Below, piece after piece: positions 10,481 through 15,606 of a stretch of 15,606 bases of DNA; position 1 is the stretch's first letter; every line of letters starts with the position of its first letter. A model generated the notes under the pieces. The model had not been told where the DNA came from. It ran no database searches and worked only from the letters and a program-made list of their open reading frames with translations. Origin of the DNA: Paraglomus occultum (Eukaryota; Glomeromycota; Glomeromycetes; Paraglomerales; Paraglomeraceae); the NCBI GenBank assembly GCA_910592205.1, contig CAJVPJ010000847.1, positions 1 through 15,606 on the forward strand, in the 5' to 3' direction. The translations under genes were made by a program, and so were the position numbers.

Positions 10481-11712
10481 ATGGCGTCGGACTACGAAAC
10501 CGGCGACCGATTTTTGACGAATCGGCATATAGAAGTTGGTACGTCTATTGGATATGCGGATCTATCGCTATTTCGACATGTACTACAAACATCGTGCATA
10601 TTATCTGGATGAACTTTTATTTCTTGATACAAATATACCACATGAAAAAATATTCTTTATTGCTAGAGCGAGCACGATTATTCTCAAAGTAAAGGCTCCT
10701 GAAGACGACCAATATAAATTGTTAAACGATGCTACCCGTACAACAGAACAAACATGGTTAATACAAACAATATTACATTACTGGTTGAACGGTACACGTT
10801 CAGCAAACGAAATCCACCAGAAAACAAACATTTCCCTTCGAACTGTTGAACGAAAAAGAGTGGTTGCCGCCATTGGACAACATATACGTAACAACGATAC
10901 TATTTCTATTTCAACTCGACAACTTGCTGTAAAAGTGCAAGAAATCAAGGAACATCAGTATGGCATCAAACAATTTGGCGAAAAAAGGTTACATGAGTTC
11001 CGTACCTCGATGCTCACAGATCGGTATATGAAAATGCGAAAAAAGTGGGCAGAAGCACATATGCAAGACAACTGGAGCCGCGCCATCTTCACTGATGAGA
11101 CTGAATTTGACCTTTTCCGAAGCAAAGTCCGTCGATGGCAGTAAAACTCTTTCGGCGGCTACACGTCAGAAGGTTATGACATGGGGTGGAATCTCGCTTA
11201 GGGGAACGACACCATTATTTTGCTTTACCGAAATAATGGACGGGCCATTTTATGTTAACATGCTGCAAACCCAACTTTTACCTGCTGCACGGAACATGTA
11301 CGGTAATAACTGGTGTTATTAATGACCCGAAACAAGGAAGTTTAGCTAGTGCGACTAGGAAAGGTTTGCGAAGATCAGACTAGTGTTACTAACCCGTTTA
11401 GGGAAAGATGCAGAACTTGAAATATTTTACTTAGAAACTGGTCGGCCAGATTCAACTCTACACGTCCAACGTGGCGAAAAATTTTATTGCCGAAAATAGG
11501 ATTAAGGCAATTGATTGGCCGGCAAAAGTCCCGACCCTAATCCTATGGAAACCTTTTGAAGGGTAAGTCGAACGACGAATACCGCAAGATATTTAGCAAT
11601 TGAAGAAAATTTTAACTGAGAAATGGGAAGCAATTCCTAATGAAACCACAATTAATTTAGTACGATTTATAAAAATAGGGAAAGAGCGAATGATGGAGGA
11701 TTTTCTATTAAC
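10481..11712 (+). pseudogene. Tc1/mariner (DD34E-type) transposase pseudogene
   Basis: Relic of a cut-and-paste DNA transposase with the long N-terminal extension I associate with glomeromycotan Tc1 elements. An ATG at 10481 opens frame 2 (MASDYETGDRFLTNRHIEVG), then the frame changes near 10580 to the long segment ending at 11144. That segment has a helix-turn-helix region (NEIHQKTNISLRTVERK) and the first catalytic Asp in IFTDETEFDLF (codon 11094-11096). Further pieces are KTLSAATRQKVMTWGG to NNW (to about 11316), NDPK (11321-11332), AKNFIAENRIKAIDWPA, DPNPME with the third catalytic Glu (11548-11550), and a C-terminal VERRIPQDI (in-frame TAG at 11594) to LTEKWEAIPNETT. There are at least five frame changes. 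The second catalytic Asp expected just before NDPK is missing, and about 126 extra bases separate NDPK from the next piece. No terminal inverted repeats were confirmed. Confidence 0.88.
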
Positions 11713-11730
11713 GCTATATTTTTATCGTCG

Positions 11731-13484
11731 ATGCTTTTAAACATCGCTTTCCCATCGACCAGCATATGGATGACACGCGTACTAGGGAGTTTGTGTACCA
11801 AACCTAAATTAATTTCCACGCTTTACGCAATACTCTGGACCGCTCATGTTATCCCTCACAGCATGCATCATGAGAAGACTTTAGAACGGCAGAGAATTAG
11901 AGACACAAAACCGGAGGATAGAGTGATAAAAAAAGAAACAATATGGAATATATGTGTGGTCGATAACATTGATTTTGTCGAAAAAACTTTTGCGTACGGA
12001 AATATTTTTGATGCTGCTAGACGTAGTATTCACGCCACAGTTAGAATGGTATTTCAGTTTGATTTATTACAACCAATACAAAATATTGTAAATGCAACCG
12101 AAAATAATAACAATAATAGAAAGACAAGTCTGTTCGGAGAGACAGATTACGCAAAAGGATTATTACTTACATTATCGAAGAAGTTTTTCGAAAAGATTCA
12201 AACACCTGGTGCCAAGAAACAGTTTTAGACGCCATTAGACAAACTGTAATTGATGGATGTAACGTTCCACCACCTAACGTTGTAATTCTAAAACCGGGAG
12301 AAAGTCCAAACTGTAATGCAAACGTGCATAAAGCATGCAAAATGTATTTTGATGACGTTGGCACGGAGAACAGTGGTTGCCTCGATATTGTATGTGATGA
12401 AGCACTTTTTCGTCGATTGATTCCATTCGAAGAACAACATTCACAATGCAGACTGATGCTCGGTCAATGGCATACATCGAAAAGTATGTGCTCGGTTTTA
12501 ATAACAATATTTTCTGGTTACGGAATTTTCAAATTAGCTGCGAGTCTTGGAGTTAGATACTTCGAGAAATTAGAAAAAGTGACCGATTACCCTGCCACTT
12601 GCCGTGTTTTAGAATTAATCTATGTTGCTGTTGCTCTTGCATTGACAACGTACGCACAAAGTCTTGGACTATCACTCTTAGATCTTGAACATACGAACAA
12701 TCATCTAATCAAAGTATGGTATTATTATTTTAAATGGTGTTCGTATTGGCTAGGGCATAAAATTGGCATACGAAAGGGCAACTTCGATATGCAATACGAA
12801 AATCTTACTGCATTCTCCCCGCTATTTCCTGTCGTCGGTAAAGGCAATTATTCGCGATCAGTGACATACTTTTTATCCTACCTTGCACACCAACCACAAC
12901 TTCGAACACTCCTTAAACACGTTGCCTCGGTTAACTTAACAAGTAATGGAAACTACTTTGCATTCGACGAGGCGTTAGAACGATTTGGCGTGATGTTCAT
13001 CAAGCAAAATATAGGCGGTAAACCAATGACAGCCGACGAGTTGAAGTCACAAATATCGGCAGCCCAATCAGAACGAGACCGTCTAACAATGCTATTTTCG
13101 GAATACGTCGGAGATACTGTTCACATTAGTAAAGAAAAGCGGTTAAAGTCATACAAGGAGGCGTTGCAAAAACTTACAGGAGGCTTAATTACTGCGTTTA
13201 TGTCGTCTGACTCTTCATCACATGAACTGTTCGTAGACAGTGCTGAACTAAATCCTGAAGGATATAAAAGACTTTTTGAATGTTATGACATTGGCGTCGC
13301 GCGCATGAACGCAATTCTACGGCAAGACGTTTATAAAACGGAACCTAGAGTCGTGAAAGGCAGACGAGGAAAAAACGTCACAGTCCATAAGTGGGATCCA
13401 GAAAAAGGGAAAAGTCTTATTCGAAGGTCCTCGAAGAAGCAAAAACAATCGAAAACGGACGATGATGTCGAGATGACGGGTTAG
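11731..13484 (+). pseudogene. DUF6589-like transposon-associated protein, one frameshift
   Basis: Two overlapping frames together encode one long protein of about 584 residues. Frame 1 runs 11731 to about 12194 and includes WMTRVL, KTLERQRIRDTKPEDRVI, IWNICVVDNIDFVEK and SLFGETDYAKG. Frame 3 runs from about 12192 to the TAG at 13482-13484 and includes CNVPPPNVVILKPGE, NVHKACKMYFDD, DEALFRRLI, LGQWHTSKSMCSVLI, FSPLFPVVGKGNYSRSVTYF, FDEALERFGVMFIKQNIGG and a basic tail (KGRRGKNVTVHKW, RRSSKKQKQSK). From memory this matches a large glomeromycotan family linked to DUF6589 and to transposons; its biochemical role is not established. The only break is a one-base loss in an A run at 12191-12194. Upstream in-frame sequence is Tc1 debris, so the 5' end may be truncated. 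It may be a recent pseudogene, or an intact gene with a sequencing error. Confidence 0.75.
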
Positions 13485-13978
13485 TTTACGATAAATATCC
13501 GTTACTATACGACAATAGTTACATTATTATAACAATTGTTGTTTCTACTCTGTTTTTTTGTTCTATTTTGTTTGTTTTTTTGTGTTTACGGTTACGAAAC
13601 ATCATGATGAAGTGCATCATGTTATTGAATTATTAACCTTTTTGGTCTGGTTAAAGTATCTTTCGAAAAGACAGAAAAAAGGCAATGAATTACTAATAGT
13701 ATATTAATTTTATGTTTCATAGTATAACCCGTTCAAAAATGCTGTTATATCATGTAATAACATATGTTGATGAACATTTAATAAATTATTCTCTAATCAG
13801 CTGTTTGCGATGCTTTTATTTGTCACATATTCGAAAAAGCTGTATAACTTTCCGTCACTGAATTTTGTGTAACGTGTCACTTGTTTGGACATATCCAGTG
13901 ACCGTTAAAGAAATCGAGCTATACCATTTTCATGTAATAAACTCGTATTGGAAAAGAAAATTTATTTTCTAGTCTCTT

Positions 13979-14043
13979 ATTTTAATATTAATATATCATT
14001 CTCACACGAAAGCACGAGAATGATATACCGTTGATATTAAAAT
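13979..14043. repeat. Long imperfect inverted repeat (hairpin)
   Basis: Left arm 13979-14003 (ATTTTAATATTAATATATCATTCTC) and right arm 14016-14043 pair over about 25 bases, with a 3-base bulge, around a 12-base loop (ACACGAAAGCAC). The 12 bases next to the loop pair perfectly. It may be a MITE remnant or an RNA 3'-end structure; no flanking target-site duplication was evident. Confidence 0.75.
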
Positions 14044-14110
14044 GAAAAAGTGTTAAAATTATAATTATAGTATACAAAAAAAAACAGATCGAAAATATTT
14101 GGTAAAAGTA

Positions 14111-14116
14111 TTTATT
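14111..14116 (-). terminator. Candidate poly(A) signal for the unrecognised minus-strand gene
   Basis: AATAAA on the minus strand, 85 bases past the TAG at 14203-14201, the expected spacing. Confidence 0.35.
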
Positions 14117-14200
14117 CTTTTTACACGAAGTATAACGTGATGTTGTAAAAAAGGTTGCAATTACAAGGGGAAAAAACCCTTTGTATTTATGAAGTAAGCT

Positions 14201-14738
14201 CTACTCATCCAATTGAAAAGGTGTATCCCATCCAAGCCTCACCGCGAGGGGGTCATCTATCGGTTTAGTAAAATCAAATACTAGGTTGGCACTCTGTCAA
14301 GTGGAATTTATCAAATTATTTTTGGCACATTAATATAGCACAGAATCTACTTATGACAAAAAACCATTTCACAACCAGTTCCATGTCACCATCTAATACC
14401 GCAATATAAAATAAGAGATACTAATACTAATACTAATACATTTTACGTACTTTGTCAAACACAAACTACATTTAGAAAATAAAAAAGAGACAGCCACTAC
14501 AGCATTAGAAAAGCCTTCGGTTTTTGGGGGAAAAATGTTCTACCATCCACAAATCATGTTCTGTCATATTTTCTCCTAACTCTGTTGCATGAGGATGAGG
14601 AAGATTAAGGTTCATGTATAAAGAATATTTATATTTAGCTTTATTTATTATTGAACCGAAAACATTTGATAATAGTCCAGATAATCGATTGAGTAAAATT
14701 GCACTCTCATCTGTCCAATAAGCCTTTGTTTGGCAGAC
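14201..14738 (-). pseudogene. Unrecognised coding signal, two exons, one frameshift
   Basis: On the minus strand a frame open from 14738 reads TKAYWTDESAILLNRLSG, then YMNLNLPHPHATELGENM and EHDLWMVEHFSPK. It needs a one-base shift in the C/A homopolymers at 14526-14535 to continue as TEGFSNAVVAVSF to about LCLTKY (14447). A GTAAAA donor at 14446 and a TTGACAG acceptor at 14294 would join it, in phase 0, to a 93-base last exon (14293-14201): NLVFDFTKPIDDPLAVRLGW, DTPFQLDE, stop. An AATAAA follows 85 bases later. The last exon reads like a genuine C terminus. I do not recognise the family. It could be a decayed host gene or a transposon protein. The 5' part is lost at about 14738, where a plus-strand fragment begins. 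Confidence 0.4.
14418..14440. repeat. ATACTA hexanucleotide microsatellite
   Basis: Nearly four units of ATACTA. It lies inside the proposed intron of the minus-strand gene. Confidence 0.85.
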
Positions 14739-15076
14739 TTAAAGGACGTGTACGACTAATCCTTCATTCTGAATCCACCAACAATGTTACTTCAATGACA
14801 ATTATCTTGCCTCAGGCTCTTGTTGACGTCTATTATTATGAACGTAATAATATTGTAACTAGGCATCATAACGGTCCTATTATGGCTCATATCAATAAAA
14901 ATACGAAATTAGCAGAACAACAGAGAAAATTGGTAGATGATAATTACGCTGTAACAAGAGGTAAAGCTGATTATTGTAGCGTTGATGCTACTGCTCATTA
15001 CAGTTACGATTGGGCACATTTTCCCCAGCTACAGCATCACCATCAAAAATTTTACGGGTACATACGATTATTCTAA
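14739..15076 (+). pseudogene. Fragment of a DUF7869-like transposon protein (tentative)
   Basis: One open plus-strand frame (stop TAA at 15074-15076, open from 14693) reads NVTSMTIILPQALVDVYYYE, then VTRHHNGPIMAHI, KLAEQQRKLVDDNYAVTRGK and ADYCSVDATAHYSYDWAHFP. The segment SYDWAHFPQLQHHHQ resembles the (S)(Y/F)D(W/F)AQ region that opens the DUF7869-type domain of transposon proteins common in Glomeromycotina. The rest of that domain is absent: the frame breaks off near 15058, where the MULE-like 3' end starts. No start codon fits a normal protein. The first residues of the frame (before about 14739) overlap the opposite-strand coding signal and are probably not part of it. Confidence 0.45.
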
Positions 15077-15606
15077 GTATCTAGTGCTATCATTATGACC
15101 TTTCCACGTTAGTGGCATCGTTCTTTTTCTCCGATATTGTTCAACGTCTGTTACTAGTCTAGATACGGGTTCAAAATATCTCTTCACGCCTTTGCACCAT
15201 CTTGTACTCCCTTTTGACTTTTGTTCTTCCAAAAGATCAAGCGCCTTTCGAGTTACATTGATTAATTCATCAAATGAAGCATCTATGTTATTATCTTCAA
15301 CATCATCAACATTCGACGTGATGTTATTTGCGTCAGCCAATTGTCCAATATTTGGTATGATGTCAATATTTGTATCAGTTTCCATCAAAAAAGGAGGTTG
15401 CCAATTTCTCTTAACCTGATTGAAGAATTCTGGCGGAACCCTTCCTTTTTGATGAATCAAATGTTTACAAATATTGAATCGACTGGTTAGATAATATGGA
15501 CATCCGCATATCCATCGTTCCAAATCTGTCATATAAGTATGATTTATCGGCTGATCAGACAGTTTCTTCCACTCGGACTTGAAGCTTTTAATCCACTCTG
15601 GCTTTT
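15068..15606 (-). CDS. C-terminal part of a MULE-like transposase with SWIM zinc finger (partial, runs off the right edge)
   Basis: The minus-strand frame is open from the window edge (15606) to TAG at 15070-15068; the 5' part lies outside. It begins KPEWIKSFKSEWKKLSDQP, then the SWIM finger CGCPYYLTSRFNICKH (CxC-x10-CxH, about 15508-15461), HQKGRVPPEFFNQVKRN, an acidic low-complexity linker (DDVEDNNID), and a tail with RKALDLLEEQ, RRKRTMPLTWKGH and YLE. SWIM fingers sit C-terminal to the DDE core in MULE and FAR1-type transposases and bind DNA or protein. The order and spacing match glomeromycotan MULE-type proteins as I remember them. The visible part is intact, so the gene may be complete. 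The ATG at 15532 is internal to the domain and not the real start. Confidence 0.8.
   Translation of the reverse strand, partial: KPEWIKSFKSEWKKLSDQPINHTYMTDLERWICGCPYYLTSRFNICKHLIHQKGRVPPEFFNQVKRNWQPPFLMETDTNIDIIPNIGQLADANNITSNVDDVEDNNIDASFDELINVTRKALDLLEEQKSKGSTRWCKGVKRYFEPVSRLVTDVEQYRRKRTMPLTWKGHNDSTRYLE

Larger units (their letters stand above)
13485..14200. other. Stretch between the DUF6589-like gene and the minus-strand coding signal
   Basis: AT-rich and without recognisable coding potential. It must hold the 3' flank of the DUF6589-like gene and contains the imperfect hairpin listed separately. A minus-strand AATAAA at 14116-14111 fits the end of the unrecognised gene that stops at 14201. 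Confidence 0.5.

Noticed and set aside
12185-12200. Programmed -1 frameshift in the DUF6589-like gene
   Set aside because: The site reads TTC GAA AAG ATT and does not match the usual slippery heptamer X XXY YYZ, so a simple one-base loss is more economical.

Overview
The window looks like nuclear DNA of an early-diverging fungus, most likely an arbuscular mycorrhizal fungus (Glomeromycotina) or a close relative. Three things point there. The DNA is AT-rich, with compact genes split by short GT-AG introns (71-107 bp). The three host genes are ordinary fungal housekeeping or regulatory types. The right half holds relics of transposon-linked families that I know as expanded in Glomeromycotina: a DUF6589-like protein, a DUF7869-like fragment, a SWIM-finger MULE-type transposase end, and a Tc1 element with a long N-terminal extension. 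The species assignment is inference.

The left half (about 1-8,300) is a normal gene compartment. On the minus strand are a two-exon 6-phosphogluconolactonase (1157-2002) and a two-exon F-box/WD40 protein (2615-4065). On the plus strand, divergent from the F-box gene across about 1.1 kb, is a ten-exon peroxisomal ABCD-type half transporter (5143-8263). Its reading frame can be followed through all nine introns to a complete 776-residue protein. The three genes do not form a pathway. 6PGL supplies NADPH through the oxidative pentose phosphate pathway, the F-box protein would recruit substrates to an SCF ubiquitin ligase, and the ABCD protein would import fatty acyl-CoA into peroxisomes.

From about 8,300 to 10,480 there is no recognisable conserved gene. 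The stretch holds a possible tiny multi-exon gene (8513-9229, low confidence), a decaying array of 166-179 bp tandem repeats (9486-10040) and an ATT microsatellite.

The right part (10,481-15,606) is a transposable-element graveyard. It contains a heavily broken Tc1/mariner (DD34E-type) transposase, an almost intact DUF6589-like gene carrying a single one-base frameshift, a 65-nt imperfect hairpin, an unrecognised minus-strand coding signal (14201-14738), a fragment resembling DUF7869 proteins, and the C-terminal part of a MULE-like transposase running off the right edge on the minus strand. No rRNA, tRNA or CRISPR array was seen.

The items most worth a second look are the unrecognised minus-strand coding signal, the single-base break in the DUF6589-like gene, the possible tiny gene beside the transporter, and the tandem array at the boundary between the gene and transposon compartments.
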